Assembly: GCA_019022495.1 (NCBI GenBank)
Contig: JAFEKR010000022.1
Location: 62,001 to 126,000 of the forward strand
DNA: 64,000 nucleotides
Direction: 5' to 3'
Source of the DNA: Epichloe hybrida
Taxonomy: Eukaryota > Ascomycota > Sordariomycetes > Hypocreales > Clavicipitaceae
A program made the position numbers and the translations under genes. The notes beneath the pieces were generated by a model that saw only the letters and a list, made by a program, of their open reading frames with translations, was not told the origin of the DNA and did no database searches. The first letter of the stretch is position 1, and the number at the start of each line of letters is the position of its first letter. Below, piece after piece: positions 13,001 to 25,124 of the stretch.

Positions 13001-13914
13001 TATAACTAAGTAAGTAAGCTAAAAGTAGTATAAATAATTAAACTTACTTTTAAAGCTTATTTATTTATTTACTTAATATTAAAAAAAATAGTATATATAT
13101 TATAATTATTCTTTATATAATATTTTAACCTTTCTTTATAAACTTTTCCTAGGTTTTTTCCTTCTCTTTTAGTTTAAAAAAGGTTAAAAGCTAATATAAT
13201 TTATTATAATTATAATAAAATAGCTTAATAGTAAAAGAAGTATTTATTAAATAAGTGTTAATTTTCTCTTTATAATAAATTCCTTATATATATAAGTATA
13301 TTTTTATTAGAGTTTTAATCTTATTTATTTAGAATTATAAATTATTTCTTTAGGGTAAATATTATATTTAAAGCAAAAATACTATATTAAAATGCATAGT
13401 AAATCCTATAAAAAAGCTAGAAAGATAGGATAACCTTTAAAATATAAAGAATAAATATTACTATAAGTTAAGTTTAGATAATACTATTTATAGCTACCCT
13501 ATATATATATATAGCTTAATAGTCTAAATTAGCTAAAACTTTATAATTCTATAACTAAATACCTAAATAGTATAAAAATTTAAGGATATCTTATTTAGAT
13601 TATATTAAAAATCTACTATATAATAAGTATATATACTACCTTACCTTTTTAATAATATATTGTATTGTATTGTAATGTATTGTAATGTATTGTAATGTAT
13701 TGTATTGTATTGTATTATAATGTATTTTTATATAATAAATAATTATAATAAATCATAGAAAATAGATATAAGAATAAAAAGACCCTTAATATATTAAGAA
13801 AAAATCATTTTTTAAAATAGATATAAAAGAATATTACTAAGATATTATATATTTAAAATAAGCTTACTTTTCTAAATAAGCTAAAACTTTTTAGATTTTT
13901 AAATAAATAACTAA

Positions 13915-14170
13915 TGTTAATTCCTTCGGATCTTCATCGGTTCAATCGTGGCCAAAGACCGGACCAATTGTGGGTCCGGCGCGATGCACGCGATATGATT
14001 GGCTACATCAATTCGCCACCCCCTTTTATGCCTTACATACAGATTTCGCCTACTTTCCTAGCATCTAGACTTTCCCTCTCTTCTCTCTCTTTCCTAGCTA
14101 GCTAACTAACTATTATTAACTTTAATTATATAGGATTTATTACTTACGCAAGACCTTAGTGTAACTAATA
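13915..14170 (+). repeat. CopA-1 5' LTR
   Basis: 256 bp, starts TGTTAATTCC. The terminal CA has become TA. Noticeably less AT-rich than its surroundings and aligns end to end with 49085-49340. Confidence 0.9.
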
Positions 14171-15330
14171 CTAATTAGTAGTTAACTTTATAACCATAGA
14201 TAAGCTAGGTATTACAAGAAGAGATATTTTTATAGACGCTACTACTACTACCCCTTATTATACTGTAACGGTTATTATAGTAGAGAGGTATAACTATATA
14301 AGTGTGCTAAAGGAAGAGATTAGAATCCTAGTTATAGGCTTGTTAGGCTTCTAAGGAATTAATCTATTAACCCTTAGGCTTAGGGATATAACTTTATTAT
14401 ATTTATCTGGGATATTATTATCAATTATTAATTTTATCGTCCATCACGAGAAAACCAACTAAACAACCGAATCTATCGCCGCAAGGCATTTATTTTAAAC
14501 CTAACGTTAAATAACCTTAGCTAAGCTAGCTAACATATCTATAACTTCTCTATAAAATTTCCCTTCATCCAACAGACCTTTAATCTCTCCCCATAAGCAT
14601 CTACTACTCGTTTTTTTTTGCCCTCTTTATTATTAGTGCTATTCGCCCTGTACTTATTAGTAAGAGAGAGAGATTACCTCCTTCCCTCCTTTTTATAAAA
14701 AATAGGAAGTAGCAATTCCTATTATTCCCTTATTACTTTTCCTATTATTTTCTAGTTACTTTTAGAACTTCTATTACTATCTTTATCTCTAGTGATTTAT
14801 TCTTATTGCTTTATTCTTATTACTGCTTTTGCTACTTTTACTGCTTTTTCTTCTGTTTTTCCTGTTTTCGTAATCTTCTAATTTCATTAGAGCAATAACA
14901 CTCCTAAAATGCAAAAGAAGAACCTTATAATAGCGATAGGCAAACATAGGAGCTTAATTAGTAGCAAAAACAATAAATTAGTAATATTCCTTTTATAGTT
15001 AAAAATAGCAAAGGAATCTAGACCTTCTATAAGAGGAAGAGCTACTAGTAATAGTAAGGCTCTAATTATCACCCCTAAGAGACCTTAAAGGTATAAATTA
15101 CCCCTATGCCTTTAATAGCTTACTTATAAATTCTTATATAACTAGAAAGAATTTACTAAGCTAGATCTAGACACTACTACGTAGCTTAAGCTTAATAACT
15201 AAATTATAAGATTTATTAACCTTAGTAAGCATTAAGAATAGAGAGATAATAACCTATAGGAATTATTCTAAGAAGACTTTAAAGGCTAGTCTAAAGATAC
15301 TTTTAAAAGGGTATCTAAGAATATTATTAG
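14171..15330 (+). pseudogene. CopA-1 5' untranslated region and degraded gag start
   Basis: Begins with the putative primer-binding stretch CTAATTAGTAGTTA next to the LTR. The rest is AT-rich and stop-laden; a gag start is not recognisable (the ATG at 14909 is out of frame with the later pol frame). Ends at the P2 target duplication ATTATTAG. Confidence 0.45.
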
Positions 15331-17162
15331 CAGAGCATGTAATGTAATGTTAGGGGAAAATAAAAGTGGAGTATATTAAGATCTTATAATATTATATAGA
15401 TTTTTCTTTATTAAGTTAATATTAGCGTTAATTTAATTACTATTTTAGTTTACTTACTATAAATTATTTAAGTTTCCTTAGTTTTAGATTATTAGTTATA
15501 TATTAGGGTATAGGGTATATTATATAGGTTTAAGAGAAAAATAGAAATCCTTGAATTTTTTTTCTATATTATAAGATCTTGAAATACTAATAAATCTAAT
15601 TTCTAAGATTTAATATTGTATTATTTAACCTAAGTGTTTATTTTACTAAATAATACCCTATATATACTTTTAAATTTAATATAAAATAATATATTATAAG
15701 TCTAAATAATTATATCATGGACTAATAAAGAAATCTTTAAGAAGCCTATATTATTTAAAGTTAATTAATTTAAGATAGGATATAAAATCTAATTTTTTAG
15801 AATTAATAAATAAATATTATACTTATAAAAAATAAAAGTTTATTTCTTTTTAGTAAAGGTAATTAAAAAGCTTATAAGTTATCTAGGTTTATAAGAATTT
15901 AAATCTATAAAATAATAATATAGTATATTTAAGGTATAAGTTAAAATTAAGTATAAAAATAAGGTTTATTTATAATATAATTAGCTTATTTATAGCTTAT
16001 TTACTTAGTTATATATAATTTTCTTTTAAAAGAGAGGTATTTTCTAAAGTAAGTTTAAAAGTAAGTATTACTAAATAGTATAACTTATTTATAGCTTATT
16101 TATAGCTTATTTATAGCTTATTTATAGCTTATTTATAGCTTATTTATAGCTTATTTATAGCTTATTTATAGCTTATTTGCTTAGATATTTATGATTTTCT
16201 CTTAAAAAGGAGGTATATATAAAAGTAAGTCTTACTAATTATAGTATTAACTTCTTAATAGCTTATTTACTTAGATATTTATAATTTTCTCTTAAAAAGA
16301 AGGTATACTTAAAAGTGGGTCTAAAGTAAGTCTTACTAATTATAGTACTAACTTCTTAATAGCTTATTTACTTAGATATATATAATTTTTTTATTAAAAA
16401 GAAAGTATATATAAAAGTGGGTCTGAAATGGGTCTTACTAATTATAGTATTAACTTCTTAATAGCTTATTTACTTATATATTTATAATTTTCTCTTAAAA
16501 AGAAGGTATACTTAAAAGTGGGTCTAAAGTGGGTCTTACTAATTATAGTACTTACTTCTTAATAGCTTATTTACTTAGATATATATAATTTTTCTATTAA
16601 AAAGAAAGTATATATAAAAGTGGGTCTAAAGTGGGCCTTACTAATAATAGTATTAACTTCTTTATAGCTTATTTACTTAGATATATATGATTTTTTATTA
16701 AAAAGAAAGTATATATAAAAGTGGGTCTAAAGTGGGTCTTACTAATAATAGTATTAACTTCTTTATAGCCTATTTACCTAGATATATATGATTTTCTATT
16801 AAAAAGATAGTATACTTAAAAGTGGATTTAAAGTGGGTCTTACTAACTATAGTATAAACTTCTTAATAGCTTATTTACTACGATATTTATGATTTTCTCT
16901 TAAAAAGAAGGTGTTTATAAAAGTGGGTCTAAAGTGGGTCTTACTAATAATAATATTAACTTCTTTATAGCTTATTTACTTAGATATATATGATTTTTTA
17001 TTAAAAAGAAAGTATACTTAAAAGTAGGTTTAAAGTAAGCCTTATGAATTATAGTACTTACTTCTTTATAATGTAATGTAATGTGTAATGTAATGTAATG
17101 TGTAATAATTACATTACATTACAAACATTACACAATGTAATGTAATGTAATGTGATGCTCTG
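15331..17162 (-). mobile_element. P2: hAT-like pentamer-ended element (TGTAA subfamily), 1832 bp
   Basis: Ends CAGAGCAT (15331) and ATGCTCTG (17162), flanked by a perfect 8-bp duplication ATTATTAG (15323-15330 and 17163-17170). Terminal pentamer is TGTAA (TGTAATGTAATG), most extensive at 17070-17157. The subterminal box TTAGGGGAAAATAAAAGTGG at about 15350 matches the right-hand box of P1, P4 and P5, so P2 lies inverted relative to them. Interior: an 11-bp tandem array and about seven modules with AAAGTGGGTC boxes. No open frame. Inserted in CopA-1 upstream of its pol region. Confidence 0.9.
16083..16180. repeat. TATAGCTTATT 11-bp tandem array in P2
   Basis: About nine near-identical 11-bp units. 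Shares the core AGCTTAT with the 10-bp array of the other subfamilies, and the same core recurs once in each of the following modules. Confidence 0.88.
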
Positions 17163-17170
17163 ATTATTAG

Positions 17171-18246
17171 AGAATTACGTAATTCTTTATAAGATTACGG
17201 CGTCCTTATTAGGCAAGGCCTAGGATATTTAATCCTAGTTTAAGGAAGTGCTTTATTAAACCTTAATACCCCTTTAGTTATAGGAAAGATTATAAGAAAG
17301 ACTATAATTTTCCAAACCCCTAGAACCTTAATATTAATAGCCCTAACAACTTACCCTAGAAATTAACCTTCCCTAACCCTAGAGATTACTTAAACCCTTA
17401 TAAGAACCCCCGCGATAATCCCTATTATATTAACAGCTCTATTTGGATAATTATTATTAAGAATAACTAGTAGACTGTTATTTATAATAAATTATGCCTT
17501 TATAGTAATTCCCCTCTGAAGATTAGATTACAAAGAAAATCTTAGAGCTTATAAAGATATATAAGGATAGTAATTACTATAGTAAAAAGCTATATAACTT
17601 CTTAATACTAAAGATTACACTCTTTAAAAATAAGTGTAATAGAATTAACCTTCCTTAAACGTATTATTAGAAGGCTTTCCTTATTATATTAATAAGTAAT
17701 ACTAAGTAATACTACCTTAATTACCTCTTTAGGAATAACTATTCCTATAAAGAGATAATTACTTATATTTATTAACACTTTAAGATAGAAAGTAACTAGT
17801 AATTCTATTGCTATAAATAAAGTAGTATAACACTAAAGAACATAATTAAGAAGAACCCTAATAAAAGCAAGCTTAAGTGCCTTAAGATTATGTTATTAAC
17901 CCTTAAGAAGATTCACAGAGGCTTATACCTTACTAAGATAGTAAATACTAAACTCTATAAGTAAGCCTTAAATGCTATAGCTAGTGTGCCTAAATATTAG
18001 ATAGTAAAATATATATACTCCGCAGGCTTTGAAAGTCTTGCTAAAGACCTTCATAAGGTAATTACTATTGTAGAATTAAATAAGAAGTTCTCCTAATACC
18101 TTTAGTACTAATAAGGAAACCCTCTAGAGGCTATATTTACTAATTATTAGTATAGATAATAATCCTACGGCGGAGGAAGCTATTATAGATAAAGCCCTAG
18201 GCTAAGCACTAAGCACTGCTTAATATATAGTAAGAGCAGCTACTAG
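17171..18246 (+). pseudogene. CopA-1 gag region remnant
   Basis: Stop-rich continuation of CopA-1. Just before the CopC-1 insertion the frame reads KHCLIYSKSSY, resembling a degraded zinc knuckle of copia Gag; it resumes after CopC-1 at 24620. Counting codons back from the RNase H end at 48889 through the excised insertions keeps one frame to this point. Confidence 0.6.
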
Positions 18247-18314
18247 TGTTAAAAATATATAAGGCTTTGTAATCCTAGGTTCAGTCGGATCAGTCCACTC
18301 TTTTGATTTCAATA
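18247..18314 (+). repeat. 68-bp 5' LTR remnant of CopC-1
   Basis: Starts TGTTAAAAATA and ends ATTTCAATA like a full LTR. The middle (including TTCAGTCGGATCAGTCC) has no match in the 834-bp 3' LTR. Confidence 0.7.
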
Positions 18315-18329
18315 GGTTATGAGCCCGGC
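18315..18329 (+). promoter_or_regulatory. Primer-binding site matching the initiator-Met tRNA anticodon arm
   Basis: GGTTATGAGCCCGGC directly follows the LTR. It is the reverse complement of GCCGGGCTCATAACC, the anticodon stem-loop of fungal initiator tRNA-Met, as I remember it. This matches the half-tRNA priming known for Drosophila copia and yeast Ty5. The same site is at 31464-31478 (one change, CAT to TAT) and 44791-44805 on the minus strand. Confidence 0.8.
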
Positions 18330-18369
18330 TCTATCACTATAGATTCCGTTTAGGTCACTTTGTGTGCGA

Positions 18370-18614
18370 ATATAGAAGAATTCCCTTCTATAAAAAAGGA
18401 AGGATCCGCGAGATAGAAGCTTTTCCCTTCTATAAAAAGGAATTAATTGCGAATAAAGAAGCTTTTCCCTTCTATAAAAAGGAATCAATTATGGCTATAG
18501 AAGACTTCCCTTCTATAAAAAAGGAAGGACGTGCAAAAAAAAGGAAGCAATTCCCTTCTATAAAAAGGAATTTCAGTACGATATAGAAGTTTTTTCCCTT
18601 CTATAAAAAGGAAA
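18370..18614 (+). repeat. CopC leader: six tandem hairpin-like units
   Basis: Six copies of TTCCCTTCTATAAAAAGGAA-type units spaced about 35-45 bp apart between the primer site and the gag ATG. TTCC at one end can pair with GGAA at the other. It produces a repetitive open frame (FPFYKKE) that I read as a by-product. CopC-2 has about seven units at 31141-31430. Confidence 0.8.
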
Positions 18615-21600
18615 ATGGATACCAAAGGAAAGGGAAAGGGACCTGTTATCCCTGACCCTAGTGCGCAAGAGGTTCTAAATAACTAGCTAAAAGAGCAGGC
18701 TATTAAGCAACAAGCAACTATAGACCAGTTATTAGAGAAGCTAGAAAGCCTATCTATAACTATAAATAGTCGTATGGAGGGTGTGGAATCTGATAAGCCC
18801 GCTAGTCAGCAGCAAGATTAGCAGCCTATTCAAGAACAGCAAGCTGAATCTAGCTCCGTACAAGCAACCTTTAATAATTTAATTATTAAGGAATTTAATA
18901 AGAGGGTTTATAGTTTCCCAGAGACTACTAGGCTTAAAGGAGCTGAAAATTTCGAACAATAGAAACAAGCCCTAACTATCCAATTTAGACCTTTAGGCAT
19001 GCCTAATTTTCTAGATAATCCGGAGAGTTCTAGGGCGCTAGGGGATCCAGATTAAGCTATTATCCTTATGTTACTAAGGGATAGTTGTACAGAAGGACCC
19101 TAAGCCGCTATAACTTGGCAAAAATCACCTAAAGAAGCCTATAATTTACTTATAAGGCAATATTCACATAGCGTTGAAATCCAGAGGGGGTCCCTATATT
19201 CAGAATTTCATAACCTGAATTTTCAAGAGTTTAAGGGGACTCTAGAGTCCTTTAATATAGTCTTTAATAATCTACTAGCTAGATTATCGATTTTAGGGGT
19301 CCTGATTGCTCTAATAGATCAGGTTAATCAATATCTTCAATCCCTAAAATCAACCTTCCCTCAGTAGGCTAAGAGGCAACGATTTAGCATGCGTACGAAT
19401 AGGGCTATAGGGGCTCCCCTAGATGCCCTAAATCTTTAATTCTTAATGGCAGACCTTCTAGCAGAACAGAGGGATAAATCATCTATAGTATCTAAAGCCC
19501 TGAATTATAGGGCTAAAAACCTTGAAAAGGGTGCCAAAGAAAAAGAAAAGGCCCCTAAGGATTAGAAGAAGAAAGGAGGCTCTAAAGAAAATAAGGGCTC
19601 TTCTAATTCTAATTCTTCTTCTAATAAGAAGAAGAAAAAGAAGCAAAAAGGTCAAAAATCAGATAAAAAGGATAATAAAGAGACCTCTGGAGAGGGATCT
19701 TTTATGCTAGGAAATTACAACCTTTCTAACGGTGCTCTCAAACCGTACAAGAAGCCTAGCCTTTATAAGACTAGTTATAAGAGCTCTAGTAATAGTAGCT
19801 CTAATTCTAGCTCTAGTAAATCGGATAATGAAAATCAAGAAATTAAAACCTTAAATAGTTTTAATTATTACAGCAAAGACATAAAAAAGGCCCTATTATA
19901 TAATACAGGTTCGACTATATATATTATTAATTCTAGGGAGGTCTTTAGGGATTATACCCCCTATAAAAAGGGGGAATCCAACCCTATTATAACTGGTGGT
20001 GGCCCTATTTACGCTAAGGGTCACGGTAGTGCTGTTTTTAAGGTCTTATATCAAAAGAATCCTAATAAATATAGGACCTTAGTGCTTAAAGATACGCTAT
20101 ATTTTCCTTAGCTTGATGTTAATATAGTTAGTGGACTTACGCACTATATATCTAGTGGTTGCCTTATAAAAAACCTACTTTATCTTAAAGATAGGTCTTG
20201 TATTGTAACCTTAGATATAGAAAAACATGGTTTTTTCTTTCACATTAAAAACCAATCTACACTAAAGTTATCTAAAGGACCCTGTAATAACTCTCATTAC
20301 ATCTAACCTTTTACCTATGCTGCTTTTAAGGGTTATAGTTACCCTATAGAGGTTCAAATTCCCTTTAAAAAGCCGGATTAGGCTTCTGATTTAGACAAAA
20401 TTAACGAAAATAATGATGATATTAAAGAAATCGTACGGGATGATTTAGAGGAATTAGTCCCTTCTTCTTCGCCTATAGCCCTAGGTTAGGTCCCTTATAA
20501 ATCTAAGGAAATAGATTTAGGGGTATTAGAGGGCCCTAGTGGAGGAAAAGGGTCCCTAATACCTCTCTAAGAGGCCTGTGGTTCTTAAGGGGCCTAGCAG
20601 GGGACTAGTGAAGAGGGCCCTAGTCTAGATCCTAATTCAGACCCTAAGGATCTTTAATATTAACGGTTGTTAGAACTAGCTAGCCTATGGCATGTATGAT
20701 TAGGGCACCTAGGTCTTCCTTTGCTAAAGAAAACTAGCCTTATAACTAAAGGAATCCCTGATTTTTCTAAAATTAAGGATAAGGATTTTAGATGTATTAC
20801 TTGTGATCAATCTAAGGTAGTTAGAAGACCTAGGAAATTAGCTATCCCTGACCCCCTAAGAGCTCTAGATCGAATAGAGGGGGATACGCTAAAAATCAGT
20901 CCTACGCCGTACAATAAACAGTTAATTTGCTTATTTTTAGTTGATTAAAAGACTAGATATAAGTGGGTTATCTTATTACCTAATAAGGAAGGCCTAACTG
21001 TTTATAAGGCTATCAAAGGCTTCTTCAGAGGGCTTAAAAATCAACTAGGTTAATATCCTAGGCACCTTCACTTCAATGGGGGCCAGGAAATTAATTCTAG
21101 TTATCAAGCTTAGTTAAATTCTAAAGGGATCAAATTTACGACTTCTAGTCCCTATATCCATAAGCAAAATGGATTAGCAGAACGTTCAATTCGTACTATT
21201 CTAGATCGATTAAGGGCTACTATCTAGTGGGCAAAATTACCGTTATTTTTATGGTGTTTTGTATTACCTGCAGTTGTTAACCTAGTTAATATAACTGCTA
21301 ATACCACTAAGGATGAAAGCCCTGAACAGCTGCTATCTAGGGAGCTAAATCAGCCTTATACAACTGATATTAGCAGTATTAGAGCTATAGGATCTCACTG
21401 TGAGATTCTAATCCCCCTGGAAAAACAACCTAAAGCCCAGAAGTTAGCAGCTAGGACTATCCCTAGAAGACTTTTAGCTACACTAGGTTCTAACACCTAC
21501 CTAGTGTACATCCCCTCTAAAAGGCTAGTTACAAAGACTAGCTTTATTAAGATTATAGAACCTATAGGCCCTGTTTCTAAAGGCTTACCTAGGATTTCTA

Positions 21601-23570
21601 TAGGGGATAACCCTTTAGAGGGGGAAAATGATTTAGATTAACAACATCTAGATCAAGGTTCAAAGGATTATCCTATAGACAACATAGGTATCCCTGTAGG
21701 TCAAGAAAAACCACCTACAGGCCCCAAAGAACCCCCTAAAGGCTTAATTCCAGCGGATCCCATACAGGCGCAGCCTATAACTTAACCAGGAAATCAGATT
21801 TCGACTTCGGACCTTGATTTTGACAAAATTATCGATTTTGACCCTAATATCGACCCTATGGATGTTAATATTAGTTCCCCTTCTTCTCTAGATTTTATAA
21901 AAGAAATCTGCTTTAAGGTATAGGAGAAGCTAAAGGAAAAGAATCCTATTAGCCCTGAGCCTAAGACCTGGAAGCAGGCTATATCTAGCCCTGAAAGGGA
22001 TAAATAGATAGGAGCCACGTACAAGGAATACAAATAGCTTCTAAAGGCTAGTACTTTTAAATTTATAGGGAAAGATTAAATCCCTAAGGGCCGAAAAGTA
22101 CTAAAGAATAGGCTTGTTTATAAGCTTAAAAAGGATAAAGAAAATAATCCTTTAAAATATAAGGCTTGACTTGTTGCTAAGGGATTTATGTAAATTGAAG
22201 GCCTAGATTACCTAGAGACCTTCGCTGCCACAAGCATTCCCCCTAGCTGGAGGATTTTACTAGCCCTAGCGGCTTGGAATAACTAGGAAATCGAACAAAT
22301 CGATTTTATAGGAGCTTTTCTTAATAGTAAGCTACAACAACAGATTTATATGGTTATTCCAGAAGGGTTTATTGAATTCCTTAAGGCAAATCCTAAACTA
22401 GCTAAATTAGCTAGAAGTTTTAGCTAGAAACCTTCTAAAGATCAAGTAATTTTATTACAGAAGTCTTTATACAGCCTAAAACAAAGCTTAAGGGAATAGC
22501 AACAAGCACTAATATTAGTGCTTAAATCCCTAGGATTTAACCCTTTAATATCTGACCTAGCTATCTTCTTTAATCCTTTAACCAAAACCTTCGTCATTAC
22601 ATACGTTAATAACTGTCTTCTAATTAGACTGGATTTATCTTATATCCAAAGGCTTAAAAAGGAACTTCATAAAGTCTATCTAATAGAAGATAGGGGGCCT
22701 GCTGAATTCTTCTTAGGGGTTCAAATTATACAAGATAGGCCTAATAGAATACTAAAAATCTATTAATCTTAGTATATATTAGAAGCCTTAAAACGATTTA
22801 ATATGCTAGATAGTAAGCCTATTAGCATACCTCTTTAGCCAGGCGTTTTAGCTACGCAGATAACTAAGCTTTTAATAGCTAGCGAAATCAAGCTTTATTA
22901 GTGCATTATAGGGACTATAATATACCTAATGTTGCTTACAAGGCCTAATACAGCTTTTACGCTACAGTGGTTATCTACTACATTAGCTAGCCCTTATATA
23001 GAACACCTAAAAGCAGCTAAAAATCTACTAAGGTATCTATTAGGGACTAGATTCCTTGCTATTATCTATAGGGGAGACCCTAAAGGTTTAGTTAGCAAAA
23101 GCCTAATAGGTTATTGCGATAGTGATTTTACAGGGGATAAAAAGACCTTAAAATCAACCTATGCTTATCTATTTAAGCTAGCTGGCGGACCTATTAGCTA
23201 GAAATCAAAGAAAGCTAGTATAATAGCTCTATTAACACTAGAAGCTAAAGCTAATGCTATCTGCGAGACCTTCCAGGAGCTTCAGTGGCTTTAGGGCTTA
23301 TTTAAGGAGCTAAAAACCCCTATTTCTCCCCCTATCTAGATATATTGCGATAATTAAGGCGCTATAACTACTGCTTATAACCTTGCTTTACATAGTTATA
23401 TAAAGCATATATTACTAAAGTTTAACTATATTAGGCAATAGGTTTTAGAGGGTTTAGCCAAGATCAAATATCTAGATACAAAGTTAATGCCTGCAGATAG
23501 TCTTACGAAACCTCTTTCTAGACCTCTTCATCAGGCTTTTATTAAGCTTTTAGGGCTTAATAATTATTAA
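18615..23570 (+). pseudogene. CopC-1 gag-pol polyprotein, 1651 codons, nonsense-mutated
   Basis: From the ATG at 18615 (MDTKGKGKG) one frame runs to the TAA at 23568-23570 (LGLNNY) with no frameshift; the interruptions are in-frame TAG or TAA codons and one TGA. Order is copia type: Gag; protease with NTGS at residue 430 where DTGS is expected; integrase zinc region (WHV-LGHLG ... CDQSK, near 690-735); integrase core; reverse transcriptase with YVNN near residue 1330 where YVDD is expected; RNase H (YCDSDF, near 1500; ICETFQELQWL). The Asp to Asn changes are TpG to TpA at DNA level, as are most stops, the pattern of RIP. Gag, protease, integrase and polymerase would all be dead. Confidence 0.9.
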
Positions 23571-23780
23571 ACTAACAACTAATTCCCTTCAACAGGGAAC
23601 TAAAAAATAACGTTAAAAGGGAGCTATATTTAACAATAGCTAGGAATTCAAAAAGGGGGCTTTTTTCATATTTTCCTGTTTTTCCCTTTTATCTGTTATT
23701 ATCAAAAGTTGTTGATTTTTCCCTATAGTCTTTTTGTACACTTCTAATTGCTTTTAAATGTAATTCTTTTGTAGAGAGGG

Positions 23781-24614
23781 TGTTAAAAATAAGACCTATT
23801 TTTAGCCCTTTTTTTCTAGTTAAAGAACCTTCTTATTACTAGCTTGCTTTGCAAGTCTGACAGCTGCACTGCAGCTGTCAACGGTCGCGAGGGCAGCTAT
23901 CAATGGCTGCGTCGCAGCTGTTAACAGCTGCGACCGACCGTGTGGATGACTAATTAGTCAATTGCGTTGTGGCTACAAGTGTGGCCACAACCACGCCACT
24001 AGTAATTAGGTAAGCTAGGGTAACGTAAGCTAGGGTGACGTAAGCAGGTTACCCTACATATAACTTACCCTATAGCTATCTTTAATAACGATTTTCTCTT
24101 TATCTAGAGGTCGTACAAAAGTTTCACATATAGCAAATTAAAGCTTAAAGATAGGGCTTTCTCTTTATATAAGGTTATTTTTTAGACTAAAAGTTAGTGC
24201 ATATAGGTTGCTAGCTAGTATGGTAGTGAGTCGATTTTTTGGTTTTTGCATACAAATGAATTTTGCGGAAAATCAAAAGTGGCTCGTAAGACCCCGCTAG
24301 CGGCCCGGATCCACTAATACGGTTAGTAAGTCTATAAGAGGAAGAAGATCTTTTCAACTAGCTAGATAGCTAGTCCTCTCAACTAACAACAGCCGCATTG
24401 CCCGTACAACGTATCTAAAATCAATTCTATTGCTTTATAAGATATTATAAAAGTGATCTAAATCGAATTCTATTAGTTAATAACTGCCACAACCTTCCGT
24501 TGCGTTACGTTAATTGATTTAACGTTGCGGCCCTATCAGTCCCCGACCGTAGAGCTTGCACTTGTACAGCTGTTGCCAGCTGGCAGCTGGTAACTAGCTC
24601 CCTACATTTCAATA
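23781..24614 (+). repeat. CopC-1 3' LTR, 834 bp
   Basis: Bounded by the polypurine tract GAGAGGG and the ACTAG duplication. Rich in CAGCTG palindromes near both ends (about 23868-23935 and 24565-24595). Less AT-rich than surrounding DNA. Homologous LTRs: 25125-25956, 31479-32324, 44806-45558, 63461-64000. Confidence 0.9.
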
Positions 24615-25124
24615 ACTAGTCTTCTAATTACTTTGCTAAAGAGTGTTAAAAGGAAAAGAACTACTAGTAGGCTAGTAAAACACATTATACACTCCCTTTA
24701 GAGAAGAGATTCTAGGTATTCCTTACCTCCTATAAAGGGTAGAATAATAATAAGCCTAATAAAGGCTTAGGTAAGAATTAGGAAGCATATCTTATGGCTT
24801 ATACGGAAGCTAAAGATAATAATAATAATATTAAGAAGCTACTATTAATAGCATATCTAAGCATTATATAATTCTTCTATTTAGGACTATAGACTAACCA
24901 CAACGCTGCTGACGTTAACGTCCTAGCGACCTTATATAATTAAGCTTTTTAATATATATTCCTTAAATAAGAGCTCTATAAGCTATAAGAGTGTAATAAA
25001 GGCTTAATTTGCTATGTCTCTAAAGAACGCTATTCTAAAGAGGTCTTTAGAGGGATTATACCTAATACTAGTGCCGTAGGAAAGTTAACTATAGGAGAGG
25101 CATAAGTAAAGGCTCTATTAAGAT
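24615..25124 (+). pseudogene. CopA-1 Gag/protease remnant
   Basis: Frame beginning at 24620 continues the CopA polyprotein after CopC-1. Near its end GIIPNTSAVGKLT matches the protease region of this copia clade (PDTGA-type), with Asp replaced by Asn. Ends at the AAGAT duplication made by CopC-2. Confidence 0.7.

Larger units (their letters stand above)
18247..24614 (+). mobile_element. CopC-1: Ty1/copia retrotransposon with an abnormal 5' LTR
   Basis: Flanked by a perfect 5-bp duplication ACTAG (18242-18246 and 24615-24619), inserted in CopA-1. 3' LTR 23781-24614 (834 bp, TGTTAAAAATAAG ... CATTTCAATA). The 5' LTR position holds only 68 bp (18247-18314) that shares just its two ends with the 3' LTR. 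Then come a half-tRNA primer site, a hairpin-repeat leader, one long gag-pol frame (18615-23570) and a GAGAGGG polypurine tract at 23774-23780. Confidence 0.9.

Noticed and set aside
18362..18586. Small repeated peptide frame (FPFYKKE repeats)
   Set aside because: By-product of the CopC leader tandem repeats; not kept open in CopC-2 as a matching frame.
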